Below are positions 39,529 to 48,884 of a stretch of 54,197 bases of DNA, piece after piece. The stretch is from the NCBI GenBank assembly GCA_013822245.1, contig PNKE01000067.1, positions 1 through 54,197 of the forward strand, written 5' to 3'. The first letter of the stretch is position 1. Every line of letters begins with the position of its first letter. The stretch comes from Candidatus Solibacter sp. Its GTDB lineage: Bacteria; Acidobacteriota; Terriglobia; Bryobacterales; Bryobacteraceae. Made by a program: the position numbers and the translations under genes. The notes under the pieces were generated by a model. It did not search any database, was not told the DNA's origin, and saw nothing but the letters and a program-made list of their open reading frames with translations.

Positions 39529-40767
39529 CTACGGCGCCGGCGGGGTCCCGGTGGGCGGCGGCGCTGCCTGGGCGGCGGTGATGGCCTTTCGGGCCGCGGT
39601 GACCGTGATCAGAAACGGCTCTCCAGTGAAGGCGAACAACGAGCCCTCGAGTTCGATGGATGCGCCGAGGTCGGGGCACCTGGGCAGCGGTCCGTCGAGT
39701 TTGACGAGCACTTCCTGGGTTGTCTGACCTGTGATGCCCAACTGAATCTCGGTGGCCTTGACCGCTTCGTTGCAGCCCAGCACGGTTCCGCGCAGCCTGG
39801 GCAGCGGCGTCGTGTTGATCAGATTCGGCAGATCGGCTTCCACCACGCCGAGTAGCATTTTGCGCAGGTCGAGATAGGGACGCAGGCTGGGATTGGCTTG
39901 CAGCATCTGCTCCTCCCAGACACGTTCGGCGGCTTCGGCAGCCGATTCGATCCGGAAGTTCGCAGGCGGATGCAGACTGTCGCGGGTTTGGGCGCCGATG
40001 GCATCCAACCCATCGGCCGAGCCGCGGTAGGCGGTGTAAACGGCATCGAGCAGCGAGCGGACCTCGCGCCGCTGGGTGGAGACCAGCGCGCCAGGCCCGT
40101 CGAGATACGAAGCGCGGGCCAACCGCCACACCGCTTCGATCTGGTGTTCGGGCGTGGCCTTCGAGGACAGCATGGCGCCGAGCCACGCCGAGACATCGGC
40201 TCGGGCCGGGTCGAGTTCGAGCGAGGCCAACAGCGAGGCGCGGGCGTCGTCGAGGTTGGCGCGTCTCCAGGCCACCCAGCCGAGCGTACGGTGGGCGGCG
40301 GCCAGCACGCGCTGTTTCTCTCCCTCGGGCGCCGCGGCCGCGTTGCCTGTGAAGTACTGCCCGGCCGCCGGAAGCAGCCGTCTGGCGGCCGACTCGTAGC
40401 GCGACAGCGCCGCCGGCGATTGGTCCGGGGCGGAAGGCGCCAGCAGCGTGAGCCAATACAGTCCGTTGAAGCTCTCGGGTGCGACGGCAAGCAGTCCAGC
40501 GGCGGCCTGGTGCAGAGCCGCCGGATCGCCGGCCGGCAAAGCCGCGGCGAGTTCCAGTTCCGCGCGCTCCACGGCGAATTTCGACGCCGGGTATTTCTGC
40601 TTCCACTGGCCGATGAGTTCGATCCGCGCCTTGGCGTCGGGCTGCTGGCGGACGGCCAGCGCCATGTCGTACTCGCCGCGGTCGGCCCATTGCCAGGCTG
40701 CGCAGGGCAGCGCGGCTATCAATAAGGGCATGGCGCGGGCGGCGAGTTGGAGGATCGGAAGCCTCAT
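39529..40767 (-). CDS. Secreted TPR-like protein of the caspase operon
   Basis: 412 aa. A signal peptide ends near CAAW. Residues ~25-330 are helical with TPR-like pairs (YPASKFAVERAELELAAAL, AHRTLGWVAWRRANLDDARA, SLLASLELDPARADVSAWLG). A beta-rich end (~335-395) contains RLRGTVLGCNEAVKATEI and a Pro-rich tail. No enzyme motif is seen. The start overlaps the stop of the caspase gene by 4 nt, so it is translationally coupled to it. I do not recognise a named family. Confidence 0.65.
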   Translation of the reverse strand: MRLPILQLAARAMPLLIAALPCAAWQWADRGEYDMALAVRQQPDAKARIELIGQWKQKYPASKFAVERAELELAAALPAGDPAALHQAAAGLLAVAPESFNGLYWLTLLAPSAPDQSPAALSRYESAARRLLPAAGQYFTGNAAAAPEGEKQRVLAAAHRTLGWVAWRRANLDDARASLLASLELDPARADVSAWLGAMLSSKATPEHQIEAVWRLARASYLDGPGALVSTQRREVRSLLDAVYTAYRGSADGLDAIGAQTRDSLHPPANFRIESAAEAAERVWEEQMLQANPSLRPYLDLRKMLLGVVEADLPNLINTTPLPRLRGTVLGCNEAVKATEIQLGITGQTTQEVLVKLDGPLPRCPDLGASIELEGSLFAFTGEPFLITVTAARKAITAAQAAPPPTGTPPAP

Positions 40768-42467
40768 TTCACCACCAGTTCCGAACGCTGCCCCTGGCGC
40801 ACCTCGACCTGCCGCTCGGTGAGGATGTTGCCTGACGAGAGCACTTTCACGTCATAGATCCCGGCGCCAAGCCGCACGGTGAACGGCAGCTTGCGGGTGA
40901 CCGGCTGGCCGTTCACCAGGATGGCGACCTGCTGGAGGTCGGAGACAAATGCGATCTCGCCGAAGCCCTCCACCACCAGATCCCTGGTCGCCGTGCCGGC
41001 TGCCGAGCGGATCTCGACCCTCATCATGTTGGGGTCGATCGGTCCCAACCCGGCCGGCGCTTCGCCTGATGCCGTCGCCGGCGGCGGCGGCGGTGGAGGC
41101 GGAGGAGGTGGCGTCTTGCGCGCCATCACCGGGACCTTCTTCGCCAGGGCGGCGAAATCCACGCCCGCGGGCCTGCGGCCCAGTGTCTGGGCGGCTTCGA
41201 AGTCGGGGTTGCCAAATTTCTGGGACGGGAAGAGTTCGCGAACCGGCGGCGGCTCCGGCGGACCCGATTTCAACGCCGCGGCGGCGGCGGGTTCGACGGC
41301 GCCGATCTCCTTCAGCATGGCCTCGGCGCGTTTGGCCTCGGCTGACGGACCTCGCGCGCGGACGGCTTCCAGGGCGGCAGCCGCGGGGCCGAACTGATCG
41401 GCGAGCAGCGCCGCGTTGGCCGCTTCGAAGGCTGCTTCGTAATCGAAGCGGTCGAGTTCGAGAGCGCGTTGATACCCCGCCAGAGCCTTGGCGTAGTCGC
41501 CCTTGTCGAACAGCGACTTGGCTTCGTTGCGGGCCTCGAGGTACGGCAGCCGGGATTTGGCGGTCTCCTCCACCTGTCCGCCGGGCTTGGCCTTCACCAC
41601 GCGTGTGGCGTATTCGATGGCCTCGGGCCAGTCGCCCTGCTGCTGGTGGGTGAGCGCGTCGTCGAGCCATTTCGCGGCCATCGTGGCCCCGGTTTCCTCC
41701 TCCGCGCCGGCCGGCGGATGGAAGTAGAACCTGGCGGTGAGGCTGGTCTGCGACCACGGCGTCTGGGCGCCACCGGTCGCGCTTTCCACCTTCAACCGGA
41801 CGCGTGTGAGGATATCGTCCAGTGTCAGACCGGGTTCATTGATCTGGGCGGCAAGGGCCTCGGTGAACCAGCTGTTGCGGCCGTCGGGATTGTCGGAGGC
41901 CACGTTGTTGGGGCTGGTCGAGAAGGCGATATAGGTGTCCTTGCCGGCGTTTTGAGGTATGGCCAGGCCGGCCTGGAGCGCGTGGCCCTCGGATGCCGGA
42001 TTCGACCGGCAGGCGTCGATGATGACTATCGTGGTCTTAGGGCGGGCGCGCTTCAGGTAGTCAAAAACCATGGCCAGCGACATCGAGCGGAACTTGGATT
42101 CGATCACCGTCCGGCCGGGCGTGAAGTCGACCGGCAGCAGCAGGTTTTCGTTTTCGATCTGGACGGCGTGGCCGGCGAAGAAGAACAGCGCCGTGTCGCC
42201 GGGTCCGATGGACTGCAGAAACTCGGCGGCCTGCTGCTCCAACGCCACCTTGTTGGCGTTTTCGGCCAGGATGACGCGGAAGCCCGCTCCGGCCAGCGAT
42301 TTCTGCATGGCGCGGGCATCGTTGACGGCGTTCTGAAGAGCGCCGGCCGGGTAGGCGTCGTTGCCGACCACCAGCGCGACGCGGCGGCCTTCGCTCGAAA
42401 CGGGCGGCTGGGCGGCGGCCAGGGCGGCGGCGGCCAGCAGAACCGGCAGCATGATTGGGCGTGTCAT
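40764..42467 (-). CDS. Secreted caspase-family (C14) peptidase with C-terminal PEGA-like domain
   Basis: 567 aa. A signal peptide ends at AAAQ. The caspase fold is at ~28-250: VALVVGNDAYPAGALQNAVNDA, catalytic H100 in FFFAGHAVQ and C153 in VIIDACRSNP. A TPR-like region (~270-375: YAKALAGYQRALELDRFDYEAA) is followed by a run of 11 prolines and a beta domain near the end (AILVNGQPVTRKLPFTVRLG) like PEGA. The signal peptide predicts a periplasmic or surface location. The 42478 gene ends 10 nt upstream; the 40767 start overlaps. Confidence 0.85.
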   Translation of the reverse strand: MTRPIMLPVLLAAAALAAAQPPVSSEGRRVALVVGNDAYPAGALQNAVNDARAMQKSLAGAGFRVILAENANKVALEQQAAEFLQSIGPGDTALFFFAGHAVQIENENLLLPVDFTPGRTVIESKFRSMSLAMVFDYLKRARPKTTIVIIDACRSNPASEGHALQAGLAIPQNAGKDTYIAFSTSPNNVASDNPDGRNSWFTEALAAQINEPGLTLDDILTRVRLKVESATGGAQTPWSQTSLTARFYFHPPAGAEEETGATMAAKWLDDALTHQQQGDWPEAIEYATRVVKAKPGGQVEETAKSRLPYLEARNEAKSLFDKGDYAKALAGYQRALELDRFDYEAAFEAANAALLADQFGPAAAALEAVRARGPSAEAKRAEAMLKEIGAVEPAAAAALKSGPPEPPPVRELFPSQKFGNPDFEAAQTLGRRPAGVDFAALAKKVPVMARKTPPPPPPPPPPPATASGEAPAGLGPIDPNMMRVEIRSAAGTATRDLVVEGFGEIAFVSDLQQVAILVNGQPVTRKLPFTVRLGAGIYDVKVLSSGNILTERQVEVRQGQRSELVVK

Positions 42468-42477
42468 GCCATTTCCC

Positions 42478-44904
42478 TCAATCCTTCCGCCCCTTCACCG
42501 GTGTGGCGAAGAAAACCTCCCTCGACCGGTTGTCGAGTGATTCGTCCTTGTCGCACTCGGCCGAAACGAGCTGGCCGTCCTTCCAGTTGTACTTGATCGA
42601 CGAACTCCTGCCGCCGGCGCGGATCTCTTCTCCGGCCAGGCGGCCCTGTTGATAGCGAAGCGAACGTTCATAGATGAGCGGCGGCGCGCTGGCGCCTTCG
42701 GTCTGCTGAAAGACGCGAATCGACGCCAATCTGTAATCGTCCCAGGCGAATTCGGCCACCACCGGAGGACGGGGCTGGGCGCTCGCGGCCGGGATTTCCT
42801 GAGCCCGTTTGACGCGGCCCCGTTCGTCGTAATCGAGGGCGAACATGTAGGGCCGCTCCCAGACAAACGGATTGAAGAAACGGTTTCCGGCAACCGTGAC
42901 GGCGAGGCGCCGCCCGGTGAGCTGCCTGATTAACCCGGCGTCGAGATACGGGTTGTTCGGCAGCAGGACGGTGGTCGCCCGCAGGATGGAGTCGATCTCG
43001 TTGCCCGTCTGGCGCGGCGCGTCCCCGAGTTCGACCGCCAAGGCATGGGGCACCCGCGGGTGGTAGGTGAAAACGAACGGCTTTTCGCCGGTCGGCTGCT
43101 CAGCCTTTTCAAACGACGGGACAATCGATTTCAACCGGCCCGCCTCCCATGTGTAGCGGACGGAGAGCCTGTTTGACGCCTGTATGCGATCCACGCGGGG
43201 CTGGAATGCCAGGCTGATGGGACAATACAGCGAACCGCTGGGCACTGGCGCGCCGGAGAACCAGTTGGGTTCGCCTTCCGCGCCGGGCGGCGGCGGTTTT
43301 AGACTGGCCAGCAGGCTCAGGACCGAGGCGCGCCGGGCGGCGTCCGCGTCGAGCGTGTTCGATGCTTCCAGATAGGCGTTCAGCGTCTGCACCGCCGGCT
43401 CGCGGTCGCGTGTGACCAGCGAACTCAATCCGGCGTAGTAAAGAAACTCCGGCGCCCGGCTGTCGGCGAGAAGTCCGCGGCGGGCCAGCCTCAGGCTTTC
43501 GTGGTAGCGGCCCGCGCCCCAGGCGGCTTCCACTTGTCTGCGCAGCTCACCCAGGCCAGAGGTGAGGCTGAACATCAGTTCGTTGCGCAGTTTCGCGCCC
43601 GCGGCGCGTTCCTCGTCCACGGCGTTGAGGTCGAACTGGTCGAGCGCCGCCAGGGCGCTGGTGATCTCGCTCCTCGCCGCCAGCACCTCGGCCTTGGCCA
43701 GCAGGACAGGCAACGCCGCCGGGTCGATCCGCTCGGCCTCCAGAACGCTCTTCATCGCCTCGTCGAGCTTGTTCTGCTCCCGGTATCGCGAGGCGAAATG
43801 GAGCGACTGGTTCAGCGCGTCCCGTTCGCCGGCCGTAAGGGCCTTCCGTTTGCCGCGCGCGCTGACCGCGGCCTGGCGGGAGTACTCGGTCCAGGCAATC
43901 GAGAGGTCCTTCCGCAGCGCCGCCTCCGACGGCCGCCGGTAGGAGGCCAGCCGGAGTTCCTCCCACGCGCGCCGCGTCTGGCCTTGCGCCAACCGCTCCT
44001 TGCCGCGTTTCCAGTGCAGGTCGAGGCTGGACTGGAGAGCCTGCTGGCGTCTCTTCGCGAGTTCGGGGAAAGAGGCCTGGTGCTTCTCGAATTCGCCGTA
44101 GCCGAGGACGAAACTGTCCCACTGCGAGCCTGCCGCCAGCGCCCGCAGGACCGCGATGCGCCGGTCCAGCCAGACTTTGCCCGCCGCAAGACGCTGGCGC
44201 GCGGCCCCGTGGCCGGCATCATCGGGATAGGCGCGCGAGGAGAGTTCAGCCAACCGCAGCCCCTCGTCCAACGATTTGGCGCTGTCGATGCCCTTGTCGA
44301 ACCGCTCCAGCCGCGCTTCCATGACCGCCTGAATCTCGCGCCCGACGCCTGCCATTGCCGGATGCGCCTTGTAGCTGGCAACGGCCTCGGCTGTCAGTTC
44401 CAGTTGGAACTGGAATGACTGTTCTCCGGCCGCCAGCCTGAGAGCGCCTTCATCCATGCAGAATCCGGCGAGTTCGTCCACCCCGCCTGCCAGGTAGGCG
44501 ACAAAATCCGCGGCTGGCGTCTGGGTGCGCGTCTTGTCCGATTGCGCCTTCTTGTAGGAGAGAACCGATTCCTTCCATGCCTCGGCGGCGGGCGCGGGCG
44601 TCTTCCTGGACAGGCCGTCCGGGAACAGGAAGCGCGGCGGAGCGGCTGGGGCATGGGCGGCGACGACACCTGTGGCGGCATCTTTCACAAGAGTTGGGCC
44701 GAGGCGGAACGAGGGCAGGTTCCTGGGCGGGGGAGCGGGTTCAGGCCGGCCGGGAAGGGAAAATGCCTTGTCCTTGCCGTTGATTTCAAGGTCCAGCGCC
44801 TCGGAGAACTGGATCTTGCCGCCCGAGCGCAACACAAGCAGGCCGCCCTGAGCGGCCATTGACACTCCGACACTGAGGGATAGGATTCTGAGCCAGCAGA
44901 CCAT
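42478..44904 (-). CDS. Large secreted TPR protein heading the caspase operon
   Basis: 808 aa from the ATG at 44904, which has GGAGGT 10 nt upstream; an ATG 30 nt earlier is also in frame. A signal peptide ends near MAAQ. Residues ~110-560 are helical repeats (ALLADSRAPEFLYYAGLSSL and similar). The last ~230 residues are beta-rich with YD-like strands (YMFALDYDERGRVKRAQEI, SLRYQQGRLAGEEIRAGG), comparable to RHS/YD-type strands. No catalytic motif was seen. It is first of three coupled genes; it may scaffold the caspase or its substrate. Confidence 0.65.
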   Translation of the reverse strand: MVCWLRILSLSVGVSMAAQGGLLVLRSGGKIQFSEALDLEINGKDKAFSLPGRPEPAPPPRNLPSFRLGPTLVKDAATGVVAAHAPAAPPRFLFPDGLSRKTPAPAAEAWKESVLSYKKAQSDKTRTQTPAADFVAYLAGGVDELAGFCMDEGALRLAAGEQSFQFQLELTAEAVASYKAHPAMAGVGREIQAVMEARLERFDKGIDSAKSLDEGLRLAELSSRAYPDDAGHGAARQRLAAGKVWLDRRIAVLRALAAGSQWDSFVLGYGEFEKHQASFPELAKRRQQALQSSLDLHWKRGKERLAQGQTRRAWEELRLASYRRPSEAALRKDLSIAWTEYSRQAAVSARGKRKALTAGERDALNQSLHFASRYREQNKLDEAMKSVLEAERIDPAALPVLLAKAEVLAARSEITSALAALDQFDLNAVDEERAAGAKLRNELMFSLTSGLGELRRQVEAAWGAGRYHESLRLARRGLLADSRAPEFLYYAGLSSLVTRDREPAVQTLNAYLEASNTLDADAARRASVLSLLASLKPPPPGAEGEPNWFSGAPVPSGSLYCPISLAFQPRVDRIQASNRLSVRYTWEAGRLKSIVPSFEKAEQPTGEKPFVFTYHPRVPHALAVELGDAPRQTGNEIDSILRATTVLLPNNPYLDAGLIRQLTGRRLAVTVAGNRFFNPFVWERPYMFALDYDERGRVKRAQEIPAASAQPRPPVVAEFAWDDYRLASIRVFQQTEGASAPPLIYERSLRYQQGRLAGEEIRAGGRSSSIKYNWKDGQLVSAECDKDESLDNRSREVFFATPVKGRKD

Positions 44905-45054
44905 CGCCTGGTCCACCTCCGAGCGGCCGAACACCCAGTCACGAAGATAATACCTTTACCTAGGATCGACTGCAACAGCCATGGTCCTGCATCCTCGGTC
45001 CTACCCGCGATCACTCATCCGGCCGAAGGAGCCGGGATTCAGGACCCATGCCGC

Positions 45055-45060
45055 TATAAT
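45055..45060 (+). promoter_or_regulatory. TATAAT box immediately upstream of larE
   Basis: TATAAT six bases before the ATG at 45067, with no good Shine-Dalgarno sequence between. If it is a -10 box, transcription starts at about the ATG, giving a leaderless mRNA. No clear -35 is present. Confidence 0.45.
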
Positions 45061-45066
45061 TGAGTC

Positions 45067-45948
45067 ATGTCTGGACTCGTATCGCTCGCCGCGCCCGCGC
45101 CCATCGATCCCGTGGCCCTCCGGGCCAAGGAAGAGAAACTGCTGGAAATCCTGCGCTCGCTCGGCAGCGTGCTGGTGGCCTACTCTGGCGGCGCCGATTC
45201 GGCCTATCTGGCCTGGGCGGCCAAGCAGGCATTGGGCGGCAAGGCGATCGCGGTCACGGCCGATTCGCCGTCGATCCCCGAATCGCATAAAAAAGACGCG
45301 GCCGCCCTGGCCGTCGAGTTTGGCATCCGCCACGAGGTGATCCCCACCTTCGAGTTCGACAACCCGCTCTATGCGGCCAACAATTCGGACCGCTGCTTCC
45401 ACTGCAAGGACGAACTGTTCAAACGACTGGAGGAGGAAGCGCCGCGGCTGGGCGGCTCGGCGATCGTCTATGGCGTGAATGTGGACGACCTGGGCGATTA
45501 CCGTCCAGGACAGGGCGCGGCCCGGATCCACCACGTGAAGGCGCCTCTGGTCGAGGCCGGGTTGACCAAGGCCGACATCCGGGAACTGTCGCGGTTCGCC
45601 GGGCTGCCGACCTGGGACCGTCCCGCGGCGGCTTGTCTGAGTTCGCGCATCCCGTATGGCACGCAAGTGACGCCGGAACGGATCAAGACCATCGAGACGG
45701 CCGAGGAACGCGTGAAGGAGTTGGGCTTCCGGCAGTTCAGGGTCCGCTATCATGGCGAACTGGCCAGGGTCGAGATCGAGCGGTCCGAGATGGCGAAGGT
45801 CTTCGATCTGGAGATGTGCGACCGGATGACCGCACTGTTCAAGGACCTGGGCTTCACCTACGTCACGCTGGACCTCAAGGGCTACCGGCAGGGGTCGATG
45901 AACGAGGTGCTGGACCCGGCCTCCGCGCCGGTCCGGAATGAGGGCTGA
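45067..45948 (+). CDS. larE: ATP-dependent sulfur transferase (LarE-like)
   Basis: 293 aa. The PP-loop SGGADS is at 40-45, a CFHC cluster at 109-112, and a third Cys, C189, in PAAACLSSRIPYG, equivalent to the sulfur-donating Cys of Lactobacillus plantarum LarE. LarE makes the thiocarboxylate groups of the nickel-pincer cofactor used by LarA-type racemases. Having three cysteines in this arrangement is a feature of the [4Fe-4S]-type LarE that recycles sulfur instead of sacrificing itself. No larA, larB or larC is in the window. A 441-aa unknown gene follows with no gap. Confidence 0.85.
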   Translation: MSGLVSLAAPAPIDPVALRAKEEKLLEILRSLGSVLVAYSGGADSAYLAWAAKQALGGKAIAVTADSPSIPESHKKDAAALAVEFGIRHEVIPTFEFDNPLYAANNSDRCFHCKDELFKRLEEEAPRLGGSAIVYGVNVDDLGDYRPGQGAARIHHVKAPLVEAGLTKADIRELSRFAGLPTWDRPAAACLSSRIPYGTQVTPERIKTIETAEERVKELGFRQFRVRYHGELARVEIERSEMAKVFDLEMCDRMTALFKDLGFTYVTLDLKGYRQGSMNEVLDPASAPVRNEG

Positions 45949-47274
45949 TTGGCGGAACTTGAAACAGTTCAGGAAGCGTTGACCGAATTCGGCGCCGGGC
46001 TCCGGCTGGATGAGGATGAACTGCCCTCGCTGTTCGATGCGGGCCTGCTGGATACGTCGCTGCTGCTTGAAGAGGCGCTCACCAGGGAGTTCTCCGCCGC
46101 GCTGGCCCAGCGCGCCCTGGCGCTGCGGTTGGCCACCAAGGTGCTGATCGAGGATCCGTCACCGGATTCCATGGCGCTCGTGCTTCATGAGTTCGGCGCA
46201 CTGCTGGGCGACGTTGAATCGGAGATGCTGGATCGCCCGTCGGCGGCCGAGTGGCGGATGGCCAAGCAGTACAGCGCGCTCACGGCGAATTTCGCCTCGC
46301 CCGCCCCGGCCGAGAATCAGGGGTTTTCCGAACTGCCGAAGATGCTGGGCAATAGCGCCTGGCTGACCGGCCGTTTCAAGGAGATGTCCGCGGCGGGCGG
46401 CCTGGAATGGGGCGGGCTGCCGCCGTCGAAAGGGCTGTCGCGGAACGTGGGCAAACGGTGGTTCAGAAGAGTCGCCGGCCGCGCCTCCGGGCGGCTGTGC
46501 ACCCGCCTGCAGAGATTGAAAAACGGGGTCGAAAACCGCTCGCGGCAGGTGTGGCTGTTGCGGCGGCTGGGCGAGGACGAATATGGTCCGTCGCCGATCT
46601 ACGTCTTTGCGCATGTCGAATTGTTCCCCGGCATTCATTCCAGGGTGAACGAGACGTCGCTGGCTCTGGAATGCGCCCGGCTACGCGGCTTGGCAACCGG
46701 GCTGCAACTGCCCGACCTGGCGCTGTGCTTCGAATCCGCCGACTGGATTGCGCATTACGCGTTGAGTTTCCTTCTCCCGCCGTCGCCCGGCGAGTGGCCC
46801 GTGCGCGGCGCGCGGGGCTTGCGCCGGTTGCTGGACGGGCGGCTCTCCCGATGGTATTTCGGGGCGTTCGACCACCGCATGGAACCGGTGGAGATGGCGG
46901 CCGCCGTGCTGCGGATCGGCCGTCCCCTGTTTTACGAGCGGGTGGCGGCTCATGCGCTACTGGAGTATTCGCTGCTTCAGGGGGTGGCGTTTTCACGCTC
47001 GGCGGCGCCGTCGTGGATGGATATTCAATCCGGGCTCGAACGCGAGTTCTCCACGCTGCTGGACGGCTACCTGCTGCGCGTCTTCTATTACCCGCAACTG
47101 AAAAAACCCGATGGCTGGTGCGCCTATCTGGCTGACCTGCACGCGCTGCACTTCGAGAGCGGTTTCTCGGACGGGTTTCTGGATTACCGTGCCCGCTTCC
47201 TGCAACGCCGCGGGTTGGCATCGGCCATGGAGATCCTGTACCGCACCACCGAGAGCCACGGGTTGGTGCAGTAA
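45949..47274 (+). CDS. Unknown 441-aa protein following larE
   Basis: 441 aa with a TTG start directly after the larE TGA; GAGGG lies about 8 nt upstream. It is Leu/Ala-rich and mostly helical with many Arg, and has no signal peptide. Blocks likely conserved include GFSELPKMLGNSAWLTGRFKE, SPIYVFAHVELFPGI, WYFGAFDHRMEP and RVFYYPQLKKPDGW. No family is recognised and no catalytic motif is clear. The adjacency to larE suggests co-expression, but I would not assign a function. Confidence 0.6.
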   Translation: MAELETVQEALTEFGAGLRLDEDELPSLFDAGLLDTSLLLEEALTREFSAALAQRALALRLATKVLIEDPSPDSMALVLHEFGALLGDVESEMLDRPSAAEWRMAKQYSALTANFASPAPAENQGFSELPKMLGNSAWLTGRFKEMSAAGGLEWGGLPPSKGLSRNVGKRWFRRVAGRASGRLCTRLQRLKNGVENRSRQVWLLRRLGEDEYGPSPIYVFAHVELFPGIHSRVNETSLALECARLRGLATGLQLPDLALCFESADWIAHYALSFLLPPSPGEWPVRGARGLRRLLDGRLSRWYFGAFDHRMEPVEMAAAVLRIGRPLFYERVAAHALLEYSLLQGVAFSRSAAPSWMDIQSGLEREFSTLLDGYLLRVFYYPQLKKPDGWCAYLADLHALHFESGFSDGFLDYRARFLQRRGLASAMEILYRTTESHGLVQ

Positions 47275-47359
47275 GCCCCAGAATCCGCGCTCGGATTGGC
47301 CAATCGAAGTCAGGATGGCGCGAGGCCGCCGTGTTCAGCAACCCCTATCCCCGCCCCAC

Positions 47360-47743
47360 TCACGCCTCGATATACGCCAGATAGTCCTCCAGCGACAGCA
47401 GCGTCTCAACCTCGCCCATATCGGCCAGCCTGATCTTCACCAGCCACGCCGCCCCATGCGGGTCTTCATTCAACTTCTCCGGACCATCGGCCAGATCGGC
47501 GTTGACTTCCACCACTTCGCCCGTCACCGGCGAATAGATGTCCGACACCGCCTTCACGCTCTCCACCGATCCGAAGCTCTTGCCCGCCTCGACCTTCGTC
47601 CCTGCCCTCGGCAGGTCCACATACACAATGTCGCCAAGCTCCTTCTGGGCGTGGAACGTGATGCCGATCGTGCCGGTATCTCCATCCAATGCCACCCATT
47701 CATGTTCCTTGGTGTAACGGTAGGTTTCGGGATAGTCGCTCAT
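47360..47743 (-). CDS. gcvH: Glycine cleavage system H protein
   Basis: 127 aa. The lipoylated Lys is K64 in GSVESVKAVSDIYSP; the rest follows the family (YTKEHEWVALDGDTGTIGIT, ELGDIVYVDLPRAG, EVVEVNADLADGPEKLNEDP). GcvH shuttles the aminomethyl group between P, T and L proteins. Its ATG overlaps the gcvT stop (ATGA). The genes for P and L proteins are not in the window. Confidence 0.96.
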   Translation of the reverse strand: MSDYPETYRYTKEHEWVALDGDTGTIGITFHAQKELGDIVYVDLPRAGTKVEAGKSFGSVESVKAVSDIYSPVTGEVVEVNADLADGPEKLNEDPHGAAWLVKIRLADMGEVETLLSLEDYLAYIEA

Positions 47744-48843
47744 TTTGCTCGCTTATAGAAGGGGGTTGGGATCGTCACTGCCTCGACCGCCTGGCTCCGG
47801 ACGACAACCTCAATCGCCGTCCCGGCCACCGCCTTGTCCACCGGCAGATATCCGAATCCGATGTTCTTGCCTAGCGTGGGCGACGGACCGCCGGAGGTCA
47901 CCCATCCGGCCGCCACTCCATCCACGCGAATCTCATACCCGTCGCGCCCGATCCCTCGGCCGCGCATCTCAAGCCCGATCAGCTTCCGCTTCACGCCCTC
48001 GGCCCTCTGCCGCTCGAGCACATCCGACCCAAGGAACTCGCCCTTCGCCGGTTTCACAATCCAGCCCATCCCGGCCTCATACGGCGTGATCGACGCATCA
48101 ATCTCATGCCCATACAACGCCATGCCCGCTTCCAGCCGCAGTGTATTCCGCGCGCCCAGCCCGCAGGGCTTCAACCCAAACTCCTCGCCCGCTGCAAGCA
48201 GTTCGCGCCACCGCGCCTCGGCCTGCTCGGGCGCGACATAGATCTCAAACCCGTCCTCGCCCGTATACCCCGTCCGCGCAATCCGCGCCCGCTCGCCCGA
48301 CACCTCGCCATCGGCGAACCAATAGTATTTGATCGCCGCCAGATCGGTCCCGGTCAGCTTCTGCAGAACAGCGATCGCCTTCGGACCCTGCACCGCAATC
48401 TGAGCCAGCTCCGGCCCGCGATTGACGGCCTCGCAATCAAAACCCTTCTCCTTCCGCCACTGCTCGATATGCGCGAAGTCCTTGTCCTGGTTCGACGCGT
48501 TCACGCACAGGAAGTACTCGGCGTCCGAGACCTTGTGCACCAGGATGTCATCGACGAAACATCCCGTCTCATACATCAGCCCCGAATAATGCACCTGCCC
48601 CACCGCCAGCTTCGACGCATCGTTGGTCGTCACATAGTTGACCAAATCCAGCGCCTGCGGCCCGCGGACCTCGATCTCGCCCATATGCGACACATCGAAC
48701 AGCCCTGCCGCCGTCCTCACCGCCGTGTGTTCGTCAATGATGCCGGTGTACTGCACGGGCATGTCCCACCCGCCAAAGTCCACCATCCTGGCCCCCAGCG
48801 CCCGGTGCGCCGCATTGAGAGGCGTCTTCTGTAGTTCGCTCAT
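47740..48843 (-). CDS. gcvT: Glycine cleavage system T protein (aminomethyltransferase)
   Basis: 367 aa from the ATG at 48843. Family blocks are [72 protein letters not shown] and a C-terminal beta domain ([18 protein letters not shown]). It transfers methylene from H protein to tetrahydrofolate and releases ammonia. Translationally coupled to gcvH. It begins 41 nt after the upstream oxidoreductase stop, so co-transcription is possible. Confidence 0.96.
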   Translation of the reverse strand: MSELQKTPLNAAHRALGARMVDFGGWDMPVQYTGIIDEHTAVRTAAGLFDVSHMGEIEVRGPQALDLVNYVTTNDASKLAVGQVHYSGLMYETGCFVDDILVHKVSDAEYFLCVNASNQDKDFAHIEQWRKEKGFDCEAVNRGPELAQIAVQGPKAIAVLQKLTGTDLAAIKYYWFADGEVSGERARIARTGYTGEDGFEIYVAPEQAEARWRELLAAGEEFGLKPCGLGARNTLRLEAGMALYGHEIDASITPYEAGMGWIVKPAKGEFLGSDVLERQRAEGVKRKLIGLEMRGRGIGRDGYEIRVDGVAAGWVTSGGPSPTLGKNIGFGYLPVDKAVAGTAIEVVVRSQAVEAVTIPTPFYKRAK

Positions 48844-48884
48844 ACGTGTGCGCGTTTGCGCAAAATCACCATAGCACACGCCCC

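Noticed and set aside
41078-41113. GGC/GGA-rich run as a possible simple-sequence regulatory tract
   Set aside because: It encodes the poly-proline linker of the caspase protein in frame; no slippage evidence.
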